From positions 255,411,135 through 255,475,134 of the forward strand of contig NC_053037.3 of the NCBI RefSeq assembly GCF_002575655.3: a stretch of 64,000 nucleotides of DNA. Reading direction: 5' to 3'. The DNA is from Aegilops tauschii subsp. strangulata (lineage: Eukaryota; Streptophyta; Magnoliopsida; Poales; Poaceae). This document shows, piece by piece, positions 54,379-64,000 of the stretch. The stretch's first letter is position 1. Each line of letters starts with the position of its first letter. Under the pieces are notes generated by a model, which searched no databases, was not told where the DNA came from, and worked only from the letters and a program-made list of their open reading frames with translations. A program made the translations under genes and the position numbers.

Positions 54379-57300
54379 TTATTATACACAATGGAACTGA
54401 ACATGTAGAGCAAAAGAGACGAGCCTTGCGTGGCAATAAAATTTCATGCAGACGTCGCTCCATGGTGGGTGCAAAGGCAGCCCCCCTCCACCCATTTCGG
54501 ATCGTAATCAAGAGGAAGATAACTGTTCTAAGGGGGATTCAGAAGCAGAAGACCACTCCTATTTACCCCATGAGGTCTTCGCTCTAACTTGGCATGCTGA
54601 TGTTGGTAATATCATGCATATGGTGCCTTGCATTGCTTACTGTATACATCAAAGATGTCATCTGCTTAGTTTAGACATGCTTTGTGTCAATGCCATCTGT
54701 TTAGTTTCTTTATCGTATATGTGAATCATGCAATGCCATCTTGTTTAGCCAGGCATCATATATGTGAATTTTGCAATGCCACCCTGGTTAGCCAGTCATC
54801 TTATATGTGAATTATATCATGACATCATTTTTGTTATTACGTGTTAAATTTGTCAACAATTTTAGTACATTCAATTACTCTTCGTGTGCATCAGCCATTC
54901 GACACGGTCATGGAAAAATATGGAGTAGAAACAAGGTCTTCAGAGCAGACAATGCTATCTGACGAAGCGCATGTCTTGCTGGTTACAGATAGCTCCTCAG
55001 AGGAGGATTCAGAGACAGATGACCAGTCCTATCCCCCCCCCCGAGGTGCATGCTCTAACTTGGCAGGGTTATGTTGCTCATATCGTGCGTATGGTATCTT
55101 GCATTGCTATGTCATTTGCTTAGTTTAGACATGCTTTGTGTGAATGCCACCTGTTTAGTGTCTAATTACCATATATGTGAATTATGCAATGCCATCTTGT
55201 TGCAAGACATTATATATGTGAATTATGCAATGCTATCTTGGTGCAAGGCATTATATATGTGAATTATGCAATGCCATACTGTTTAGCCAAGCGTCATATA
55301 TGTGAATTATATCATGCCGTCCTTCTTTTGTATTTCTCATTGCTTTTGTCGACAATGTTTGTGTATTCAACTGCTCTTCCTGTGCATCAGCCATTTGAAT
55401 TGGTGATGGAGAAATCTGGAGTGAAAACAAGGTCTTCAGAGCAGACAATGCTACTTGGTGAAGCAGATATCTTGCTGGTTACAGATAGCTCTTCAGAGGA
55501 GGATTCAGAGGCAGATGACCAGTCCTATTATCCCCCTGAGGTGTATGCTCAAACTTGGCAGCGTTATATTACTCATATCATGCATATGTTGTATTGCAAT
55601 GCTTAGTTTTTACATCATATACACGATATTGAATGCCATCTCCTTAGTTGACACATCATATATGTGATTGCCCTCTGCTCACTTCCTTAGTATATAAATC
55701 ATATATTTGAATTATATCATGCCATGATGTTTACATAGATAGCATGTATCTGAATTATGGCACGCCAACCCATTTTCTAAAGACATAATATAGTTATATC
55801 ATCTCATCCTATTCACATAGTCATCATATTTTGAATTATGTCATTCTATCCGTGAATTATATCATGCCATCATGTTTCCATCGACGGCATGTTTGTGATT
55901 TATGGCATGCCAACCACTTTAATAGACACATCGTATAGTTATATCATGTCATCATGTTTACATAGTCATCATATTTTGAAGTATGTCATTCTATCCTATT
56001 TAGTTAGCCATCATACATGTGAAATTGTGTCATGCTATCCTGTTTAATTAGCCATCATATATGTGAAATTATGTCCTGCTATTCTGTTTGGTTAGACAAC
56101 ATAAATGTGAATTATTTCATGCCCTGTTTTCTTCCCTACTATCCATTGCACCTGTCTATCTTACAATGTCTGTACATTCAATTACTTTTCTTGTTTATCA
56201 GCCATTTTAATTGGAGGGGGTGATGGCAGTATCTGTGGGAGTAAAAACACGGTCTTCAGAAAAGATCGTGCTACCTATCAATGGAGATAGAACCACGGTT
56301 GTACTTGCCCAAGAACCAGCCCCACCACACATAACCCAGACTCACACAGATTGTACCCCTACCCAGTTGGTCAGAGAACCAGCTACACCCCTTCTAACCC
56401 CAACCCCAGCAGATAGTAACCGAGTTCCCGCTGACACAGCACCGTCTCCACCACAGAGCACCCAAACACGAGCAGTTAGTAAGGCAACTGCAGTGCCCAA
56501 AGCACGAGGACCACCACTCCGAACCCCAAGCCAACGCTTAAAGCAGAAGAAGAATTGTTCTCAGGTCAGGTTCCGTAGCTATGGTTCATACTACTTTGCT
56601 CTTGCATCACTGTATTTACTCATACCAACTAATTTCAAATTTGAATGATGCAATTGAAACTCCAATGGCGCAACAGGTATGTTTTAAACCTGTTTCTTTA
56701 ACGTGTTTGCTGTTGTAACTTGCTCTATGTTGATTTTAGTTTCAATTGAATAAACAATTATATTCTCATGCCATGCACCTTACAAGTGTTGTTATTGCCG
56801 TGTAGTTTCCCACACTTATATTCTGCCTAAGTTTCTTTGTCTTAAATTAGATATGATTCGAACTGTATCTATCTTGATTTGGCAACATAAACTAGAATGA
56901 TATAGACCATACAGTGACCATACTACATAGATATATGTTTGTTTCATGCTATTATCCTGTCCAACTTACTACTGAACTGGTTTACCAAAATGAGTTTCAT
57001 ATACTACATTGTAAACCTGTGATGTGTTTGTTTGTTTCTCTTTTAGAATGCGGATAAAATATTGGAGAAGAGTGCCCCATTATGCAATGGTACAGGAAGT
57101 AATGCAGATAAGGTTCAAGATAGCGAGACATCCCTGTTGGTCTCCAAGAAAGCTGATAAAAACTATATTGAACACACTGAGACAACCCAAAGTCCTGACT
57201 TGATGTAGTGTTCGAGTTACTGGCTACTACTGCTGGCACCACTCTTCGAACTCGCTGCCTGAATCAGTTCGGCTTCTTGAGTCTCAACTTCAAGTTGAAA

Positions 57301-57482
57301 GACATCAATCGGATGTTATGCGACAGGAAGCCGAAGGACTGAGGAAGTCCCTGCAGAATTCAGATGCATACTTTCTGGTGCAACAACAAGTGCTGGAGGA
57401 TTTAAGCGCCAAACAAGAGAAAGTTAATAAGCTTGCCAAGCATCTTGCCAGCATTATGGGTACCCAGGATATTGTTTCTTGA
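54379..57482 (+). pseudogene. CACTA I accessory gene (TNPA/ORF2-like), multi-exon with duplicated exons
   Basis: Exons inferred from acceptors and GAG-GT donors: 54379-54574, 54895-55045, 55391-55540, 56202-56564, 57047-57207, then a coiled-coil end to TGA 57480-57482. Exons two and three are duplicates (VETRSSEQTMLSDEAHVLLV and VKTRSSEQTMLLGEADILLV, each with an acidic DSSSEEDSE stretch and a tyrosine/proline end). Exon one has a related acidic end, and exon four begins alike but carries TAA near 56208 and a long Pro/Thr-rich part. The last part reads ESVRLLESQLQVERHQSDVM and QQVLEDLSAKQEKVNKLAKH. Position beside the CACTA end suggests the second, DNA-binding or regulatory protein of such elements; this is inference. 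Frame breaks occur near 57207-57260. Confidence 0.55.
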
Positions 57483-57773
57483 GATCTTCTGAAGTGGTTT
57501 CAGTTCTGGACTTGTTTTGCTGCGGCGTTTATATGCTGCTTTGTTCCCTATATTTGCACTGGTGGCGAACTTTGATGCCCAGTGGATGTAATATGTGTAA
57601 TAGCCGTGATAGCCTAGCGTAAGTTGCTTGCCTATTTATTTCCTTATTGTCTTGTTTATTTGTTTTCTTGTAGCCAGTGCAGTTCTTTTTCTGCGGTTTG
57701 CTACTGGCCGCAATAACCTATTTTTTAAAACTAGGCCACATTAACCATGGGCTACATATTTACTGTAGTTAAC
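57483..57773. other. 3' region of the CACTA I accessory gene
   Basis: Likely 3' UTR followed by T-rich sequence and the first GGGCC-type repeats. Nothing else is seen. Confidence 0.45.
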
Positions 57774-57935
57774 ATGGGCCTCCTATGGGCCGTAGAAACA
57801 ATGGGCCTTCTAAGGGCCGTAGAAACAGTGGGCCTTCTATGGGGCGTAGAAACAATGGGCCTTATACGGGCCGTAGAGACAATGGGCCTTCTACGGGCCG
57901 TATCATCAATGGGCCTTCTACAGGCCGTATGATCG
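57774..57935. repeat. 27-bp tandem repeat in the CACTA I subterminal region, six units
   Basis: ATGGGCC/GTGGGCC starts at 57774, 57801, 57828, 57855, 57882 and 57909, exactly 27 bp apart. Each unit contains ATGGGCCTTCTACGGGCCGT. Because 27 is a multiple of three the repeat stays open in several frames, which explains the ORFs over it. Confidence 0.95.
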
Positions 57936-59010
57936 GTTGGCCAAACATGGGCCAATAACAGACCACATTATGGTCGTAAATGGGCTAGAGTTGAAATCGT
58001 CCGTTCATGGGCCGACCATAACGGGCCGTCGTTAATCGGCCGTATTTGATGACGCTATGAAAACGGCCCAACGTATTAACGGGCCACAAACGGGCCGACT
58101 GTAACCACGGGCTGAATTTGGCCCACAAGCAGAAAATGACAGTAACAGGCCGAAAGTAAACGAATGCTGGAAATGAGCCCAAGAATAAATGGGCCCTGAG
58201 AAGGCCGAAAGATAACATGGGCTGGAAACGGCCCCACGGAATAATGGGTCGTTAATGGGTATAAAGTGTTACACTGTTCATTACGGGCCAGTTTTACCAT
58301 GGGCCGTTAATGGGCCGAGGGTTACTAAGGGCCTCATATGGGCTGAAAGACGTCATGGGCCATACATGGGCCGGATGTTAAAATGGGTTGGTATTATATT
58401 GGACGGCCCAGATGACGCTACTGGGCCTAATTCGGATAGGCCGTAAACGGGCCCTGGGTTAGCGGACTGTAAATGGGCTACATGCGAACATGCCGTTAAC
58501 AGGCTTGCCGTGGGCCGGCCGCCACCTTTTGACCATGTCAAACGGGCCGGCCTTATCACAGGAATGGCCCTCTGTTGGGTCGTGCCACGTGTCGACGTAT
58601 CATAGGCGCTTTGGGTCCAATGAGTGGATGACATCTGTCCCAACGGCGAGCCGACACGTGTTCCCTCCAGCGAATGATGATTTTACACGTGGAAAATCCC
58701 CATTGGTCGGGACTGTTAACGGGTTATCGAATCCAAAACCGGACCGGATAGCTTAACAGCGTTCTGTTACGGTGGCTGCCACGTGTCGGTCACCCTTGAC
58801 GAAAGCACTTCTGTGACGCGTGATTTATCGTCATGGAAGTGGACACTTCCGTGATGATAATTTCGGTAATGTCATGGAACACTTCTACGACAGCACAGGT
58901 ATGACTATCTTGATTCTGTCATAAAATTGTCATGGATGTACATGCATGACAGAAAACGTGACCTACTGTGACAAACACGTATCATCACGGAAGTGTATTT
59001 TTTTGTAGTG
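57936..59010. repeat. CACTA I right subterminal region with GGGCCG repeats
   Basis: Dense ATGGGCCG/CGGCCCA words in both orientations to about 58560, then a region with ACACGTGTCGAC and CCACGTGTCGGTCACC, then the terminal ~150 bp. No gene; ORFs follow the repeat composition. CACGTG-type sites are frequent (58587, 58657, 58686, 58780). Confidence 0.8.
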
Positions 59011-59013
59011 TTA

Positions 59014-59879
59014 GCGGGGGTTGCTGGGTTGGAACGGTTCTGATTACGGCTTGCTCCATTTCCATTTCCATTCTTGGGGCCACTGTGGTTATGCGAACTT
59101 CCTCCATTGTGAGTGTGGCCTCCATGGTTATGGGTATATCCTCCCGAGTTCGGGGTAAATCGGGGCTTCTGTGATGTTCCAGAATTGTACTTCCCTTGTC
59201 CGTACTTCCTTTTGCGGCTCTCTGTCTGCTGCTGCTTCCCTTCAATCATAAGAGCCCAATCTACCAAGTCCTGGTAGTTAGCAAATGTAGCTACTATCAA
59301 CTGCATGCTCATCTCATCATTCAATCCTTCCATAAATTTCTCCTGCTTAGCGGTATCTGTGGCTACATCATCTGGGGCATAGCGAGCTAGCTTACTGAAC
59401 TCATCCACGTACTGCCCCACAGTACGATTTCCCTGGCGTAAGTTGCGAAACTCCAGCTTCTTCATGCTCATAGCTCCAGTTGAGACATGTGCAGTGCGGA
59501 ATGCTTGCTGAAAGTGATCCCAAGTGACACTGGCTATGGGGAAAGTGTTTGTGTACTTCTCCCACAATGAGGCTGCGGGTCCATCCAGTTGGTGTGCAGC
59601 AAAACGCACCTTCTCAGCATCTGTGCAACCTGCGGTGGTCAACTCCCTTCCAATCCTACGTGGCCAGTCATCAGCAACAATCGGCTCGGTGCTACTGGAA
59701 AACACCGGCGGATTCAACCTCAGAAAACGGGCTAAGTTCTCAACTGGAGGTGGTGGCGGTGGGTTGTTGTTGTTGTTGCCTTGGTTCTGGACTAGTAGCT
59801 GCATCAAGGCATTCTGTTGTTGGATCAACTGAGTTAGCTCCGGTGGGAAGACAAATCCGGGGTCACGTCTCGGAGGCAT
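59014..59879 (-). pseudogene. A2 gag, 3' truncated by CACTA I
   Basis: Starts MPPRRDPGFVFPPELTQLIQ at 59879 and stays open through the capsid-type core (FRNLRQGNRTVGQYVDEFSK, KFMEGLNDEMSMQL) and the Gly/Asn/His-rich linker (GGYTHNHGGHTHNGGSS). It then runs into CACTA terminal sequence before the zinc knuckle. The open frame beyond 59010 (YTSVMIRVC...) is transposon sequence. It shows what A's gag looked like before damage. Confidence 0.87.
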
Positions 59880-60075
59880 CTCATGGGTGTAGAGGGAAGA
59901 GGTTAGAATAGAGTGAGGTCTAGTGGGAAAGCACTACCCAAATGCACATGAGACAAACACATTCATAACACACCACTCAATTCGAAACAAGGGCATACAA
60001 TCGATCTAGCTATCGTTACAAAATACTCGGGCTACTACTATATACATGGGGGAAATACTACTAATAATATGGTGG

Positions 60076-60802
60076 TCATCTAGAAATTTTGATCGGTGGA
60101 AGACTCATGATATCCGCTCCAGATTCGTCTTCATAATCATCATCACTACTGTCGGGGTCGGAGTCAGTGTCGTCGATGATGATGTAGTCCTCGGGATGGT
60201 CGTCATCTCCTCCTGGCGCGGGGTCTCCCATGAATACTCCCAGCTTCCTCGTTAGGTCGTCATTCTTTTCCACTAGTATTGCGATTTCCTCCTCATATCC
60301 ATCGCGTGTAGTCTTGAGTTCCTCTTCAAGCTCCATGTTCCTAGTCATCACCTTCTTCAGATCTATCATGCTTGCGCACATTTGGTTCTCCTGGTGACGA
60401 ATGTGCTGGTTTAACTCCTGGATGAAGGCTGCAATGGAACTGTCCCTCCTGGTGCTGATCATCTCCCATTGCTCATCTCGGCGCCCACAAATCTGGTAGA
60501 TGGTGTCCTTAAGATCTTTGTGATAAACTTCGCCGATGCGTCCCATGGTGAGCTCACATGCTCTTTCCTAGACTCCAGGTTGGTGCATCAAAGGAAAACT
60601 CTAAGGGCTCAGTAACTGGCGTGAATGTCCTTCCTGGAATATGAACTCGAATCATCCAATGCTCCTCTTCTGGTAAAGTGGCGGTGTAGGTCCCGGTGAA
60701 GCTTGGTATTCCGATGTTCAGGTACCTAATGACTTCCTTCAAGTGTCGTCCAAAAGGTGTGTCTTCATCCGGTTGAGCAAACTTGTTCCTTGGGCCCGCC
60801 AT
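60076..60802 (-). pseudogene. A2 copy of the extra ORF upstream of gag, frameshifted
   Basis: 60802-60554 reads MAGPRNKFAQPDEDTPFGRH to SLGKSM. A short deletion near 60550 (AAHIA is missing) shifts the frame, and 60546-60076 continues MGRIGEVYHKDLKDTIYQIC to the acidic tail. Most of the roughly 240 positions agree with the copy in A (5382-4654), including the coiled-coil and Asp/Ser tail. The last residues differ because of a frame change near 60105. Confidence 0.8.
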
Positions 60803-60908
60803 CTATAGAGTGGAAAATGGAGAGGTGTCAGAAATGAGTAGAGAAGAGTGACCTATGGCTTATCTTAGTGGTCGCGTCCTATAATCAGCGTGTGCTCTGA
60901 TACCATCT

Positions 60909-63526
60909 TGTAGCTATCCGACCTCAGACGGTCAAATCTCTGTGCATAAGTGTCATCCCAGGATCGGTAATGCTGACACACACAATACTTGAAGGATTTA
61001 TAACAGAGTGCAATCACACCCTTATTACATCGAATGTCTCAAAAGAGAACTTATTACAATAGTATGGCTTAAAGCCATCTAAATAAGAGAACTGCGGAAG
61101 CATCGAAGGTAAGTGAGTCCATCAACTCCAACGGCATAGCTGAGTGCACGATAACGACCTAGTGCACCTGACTCTTCGTCTGAAAAGTCTGCAACATAAT
61201 ACGTTACAGCCCGAAAACGGGTCAGCACATGGAATATGCTGGCAATACAACACTGTACAGCAATGAGCAAAATAAATGCTAACACTACATGCATATATGG
61301 CTGGTGGAGGCTCTATGGTTATCGGTTTTTTGCGAAAAGCCAATTTTTTCCTACAACAAAGGAATATATTTTGTTTAACTATCATGGTAGTTGATAAATA
61401 TTGAGAATGGAAACCCCATCTCAATCCCAATTAAACAGTATTAATAACCCAACAAATTAGTTTAGAGTGATGAGATCAAATCAATAATTCAAGAACTAGA
61501 TACTCAAGATGTCCATAACCGGGGACACGGGTAACCATGATTAGTTTGTACACTCTGCAGAGGTTTGCACACTTTTCCCACAAGACTCGATCTCCTCCAT
61601 TGGTTTTCTCACACTACATGGTGTTTGAGAAACGGATGACCGAGACACAGTCTTTCCGAAGCATTACTCTTTCGACGGGTAGACCGTACCACCTACATCC
61701 CCTACATCTGCTAGTCTACCACTGAAAGAGGTCACACAACATACTCAACTATGCCAGAGCCCATAATGGCTTGTGGCTGCACACGGAAGTTTCTAGCATG
61801 AATAATCTTATGATCCCTTTGAGCCTGCGTGGCGAACCATAGGATGATCACACGGATTCCCTGGGATCTCCTTGAAAAACACTAGATTCCCCAGGTGCCC
61901 ACAAAAAATCCACCCAGAGGCGTGTTAAAGTAGCCACCTTAAATAAGCCCTTAATTAACATTAATCTCTCACATCTGTCGTGAATCACTCAAACCAATCC
62001 ACGTCTACGAGCATAGCATAGCAATATAGCATACCGTAGAGGTAACTCCCAGGGTTTGAATAAAAAGGGCAATAGGTACTACCTCAACTACTACTTCCCA
62101 ATACCCACAAGTTATCAATCCTACTCATGCAATGTTTGAGGGTTGAAAACTAATGCATAAAAACTGGGTAATAATGGGATATGATGAAATTGTTACTTGC
62201 CTTGCTGACGATCTGCAAACCCTAGAGACTCATAGTAGCACGCTTCGCACTCCGGCAATTCTATCGCAAACAAACAATAGCATACATAAGCACTCAAGCA
62301 TAGATGCAAGGGTAAAACTTAGATGAGAAAGATCAAATCTGAAATTTCAACTGAAGAGCTTCGATTTGCAAAAAGAATCAATCAAATCGGAGCTACGAAA
62401 CTCAAACTACGATCAAAAGAAGTTCGAAAACAAATCTACATGAAACCAAATTTTAAATTGTCAAAATCATGTTCAAGTTGATTACCTGGAAAGAGGGGTT
62501 CGAGACGAAGAGTTTGGCGTTGGTTTCACTCGATTTGGACGAACGGTTAAAAAGTTGCGATGGTTTGAAGATCAGGGGCTAATCTGCGATAAAAATAATC
62601 GTGGATAGGTCCCTGGCAAAAAAACAGAAAAAGAAAAATCCATCGGACGAACGTCTGCTAACAGCAACAAACTAATGAATTCGTTCGTTATAAGAACTAA
62701 ACGATTGAACGTTCGTAGAATAGATCTAAACCAAAAAAACCGATCTAAAAAACGGAGTAGATCTAGGGTTTACAGAAGAAAACCGACGAAAACCCGGGAA
62801 AAAACCGGTCGGCGGCAGCGGCGTTGGCGGCGGCAGGGTCGGGTTCCGGTGACGGCGCGGCGCGGGGTCGGGTTCCGGCGCGGGGCGGCGGCGGAGCGGT
62901 GCGGCGCGGAGCTCGAGGCGTGGCGACGGCTAGGGTTGGCGGGGCGCGGCTTGGGCTGGCGGCGGCTTGGGGCTGGCGGCCTTGGGCCTCGCCTTATAAA
63001 GGCTGGCGGCGGCGAGGCGGCCTGGGAGTCCTGGCCCGAGCCGGCTCCTAGGTCTGTTCGCGTTTTTTATAAATAAATTCCGCCGAAGAAAATCCTAAAT
63101 AAATATAAAATATTCTAAAAATGCCAAAAACAATTTTCACCGTCTAAATAAAATATTTAGAACAAAGCGAACATTTTTCTGGCCTAAAATGCAATTTTAG
63201 AAAATGCATATTTTTCTAATTCAAATAAAATCTCGAATAAAATCCAAATAAAATATTTATTTGATTTTAACATTTCTCCTCCAATATTTATTTTATTTTG
63301 GATATTTAAAATATTCGGAGAGCAAATTTATTAAAACCAAAATGATCCTCTTTTCAAATTTGAGAAAGACAAATTCAAATATGAAAAATAAATGAAATCC
63401 CCAACTCTCTCCGTGGGTCCTTGAGTTGCTTAGGATTTTCTAGGATGGCAAACAAAAAGCAAATAAAATATGATATGCATATGATGACCTATGTATAACG
63501 TCCAAATTGAAAATTTGGATTTTACA
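60909..63526 (-). repeat. 5' LTR of A2 (about 2.62 kb)
   Basis: Sense start TGTAAAATCC at 63526 and end GATAGCTACA at 60909. 2618 bp against 2572 bp in A. The GC-rich block with TTATAAAGG (62995-63003) and the AT-rich outer third are conserved. ORFs over the GC block (62675-63076) are composition artefacts. Confidence 0.85.
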
Positions 63527-64000
63527 CTCCAGTGCATATAAATTGGTTGAAAAATCAAATATGTGTCCTTCGGGGCATGCTTAGGTCCCATGCAAGAAAT
63601 GAGAATGAATTTCAAACACCAGGGCACTGTTGATTGCCAGCAAAACATTGAGACTTTGTTTTTAAATTCTAGTAAATCCAAAACTCGTCTGAAATTCATG
63701 AAACTTGGCATGTTATAATGGAATGGCACCCGGCATGCTGTTGTATTTTTCGTGTCCATTTTGAGAGAAGGCGCACTCGAATAACAGTTAACAAAGGCAT
63801 TTTGAAACAAATAGCTGCCACTGTAACATCTCAAACGTTTTGTATAATTTAAATTGTGTGCGTTCTGTTAACCATTCACGTGACGCCACGCCTCACTCTT
63901 TTAATGGCTAGGAGGTGCCGTGCGGACAGGTGCTTGAGTGCTTGACTAAACGGAAGGCGTGCGAGCTGTACTCCAATGCAGAGGCTCAACGGGAAGCGTG
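63527..64000 (-). mobile_element. Second copy of G-type CACTA sequence, cut by window end
   Basis: This is the reverse complement of G around 24080-23580: CAGTGCATATAAATTGGTTG, AACACCAGGGCACTG, ACTCGTCTGAAATTCATGAA, TCGTGTCCATTTTGAGA, TGTGCGTTCTGTTAACCATT, GAGGTGCCGTGCGGACAG. It carries the start of the 502-bp array and the region upstream of the Pro/Ala-rich ORF. Several point differences and one missing short unit show it is a separate copy. A2 inserted into it. Confidence 0.85.

Larger units (their letters stand above)
49226..59010 (+). mobile_element. CACTA element I, right-hand part; left end not found
   Basis: The right end reads TTTTTTTGTAGTG at 59010, that is CACTACAAAAAAATACACTT on the other strand, followed by TTA (59011-59013), and it interrupts the gag of A2. 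From 57774 to about 58560 the motif GGGCCG in both orientations recurs dozens of times, the usual GC-rich subterminal repeats. Outward of that comes GTGACAAACACG, GTCATGGATGTACATGCATG and similar. I remember this terminal sequence from an abundant Triticeae CACTA family (possibly Jorge), unverified. The start at 49226 is only where accessory exons begin. No transposase is visible in the window. Confidence 0.7.
59011..63526 (-). mobile_element. Ty3/gypsy element A2, second copy of A, 5' LTR to gag
   Basis: Minus strand: LTR 63526-60909, PBS about 60905-60892, extra ORF 60802-60076, gag 59879-59014, cut by CACTA I at 59010. Its LTR, extra ORF and gag align with A along their length. CTCCA (63527-63531) is the TSD. 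It equals the sequence at the corresponding place in element G (24074-24110 reversed), so the target was a G-type element. Its gag is better kept than A's; its extra ORF is broken. Confidence 0.88.

Noticed and set aside
57747..57932. ORF made of MGLLWAVET-type repeats as a small repeat protein
   Set aside because: It is the translation of the 27-bp subterminal repeat, open because 27 is a multiple of three; both strands are open alike.
62675..63076. 133-codon ORF in the A2 LTR
   Set aside because: It translates a GC-rich LTR block; the corresponding LTR of A does not keep the frame.
1..64000. tRNA, rRNA or miRNA genes
   Set aside because: Scanning by eye for tRNA boxes and known rRNA words gave no credible candidate; the PBS sites only mirror tRNA ends.

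Overview
The window reads as plant nuclear DNA, almost certainly from a grass of the wheat/barley tribe (Triticeae). It is nearly pure transposable-element sequence: nested Ty3/gypsy LTR retrotransposons, two CACTA DNA transposons with host-like cargo, MITEs and minisatellites. I found no bacterial, organellar or RNA-gene signal and no undamaged host gene. Species and family names are from memory of grass repeats and are tentative. Element ends were set from target-site duplications (TSDs), terminal TG..CA, primer-binding sites (PBS) and polypurine tracts (PPT).

Layout, left to right. 1-795 is a CRM-clade (Cereba/CRW-like) LTR, B, inserted into gypsy element A (796-8060, minus). 8061-10754 is a mosaic of MITEs and repeat modules. 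An old gypsy element E (minus) is split: its RT is at 10755-11708, and its RT N-terminus, protease and gag are at 28920-31056. The splitter is F (11709-28914, plus, TSD ACTTG), a gag-only LTR element with a long accessory reading frame. F's 3' LTR is in turn split by CACTA element G (19981-28894, TSD TAG). G carries a DUF295-like pseudogene, a Pro/Ala-rich ORF, a 502-bp tandem array, an AP2/ERF pseudogene and possible B3-like exons, and has no visible transposase.

CRM element D (31057-36778, minus) is inserted in E's gag. D's 3' LTR is interrupted by a complete solo LTR (31729-32643, plus, TSD CCTTG). D is then broken by a different LTR, H (from 36779), which carries a young CRM element C (37875-42436, TSD AAATA). 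C has two 918-bp LTRs and an 841-codon pol ORF but has lost gag, protease and the start of RT.

42442-45138 holds two related LTR fragments in opposite orientation. 45139-45687 is a broken coiled-coil ORF. 46478-48690 is a long-inverted-repeat element with a Tourist-type MITE in one arm. 49226-59010 looks like the right part of a second CACTA element (I), with a multi-exon accessory gene, GC-rich subterminal repeats and a TAGTG end. That end interrupts A2 (59011-63526, minus), a second copy of A, which itself sits in a second, oppositely oriented copy of G-type sequence (63527-64000).

The insertion order can be read from the nesting. E is oldest; F and D entered E; G entered F; the solo LTR and H entered D; C entered H. 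Four CRM-type LTR loci in 43 kb suggest a centromeric or pericentromeric origin, which is inference. The most notable items are the gene-capturing CACTA G, the extra ORF upstream of gag in both copies of A, the pol ORF that ends inside its own LTR, and F's duplicated accessory modules.
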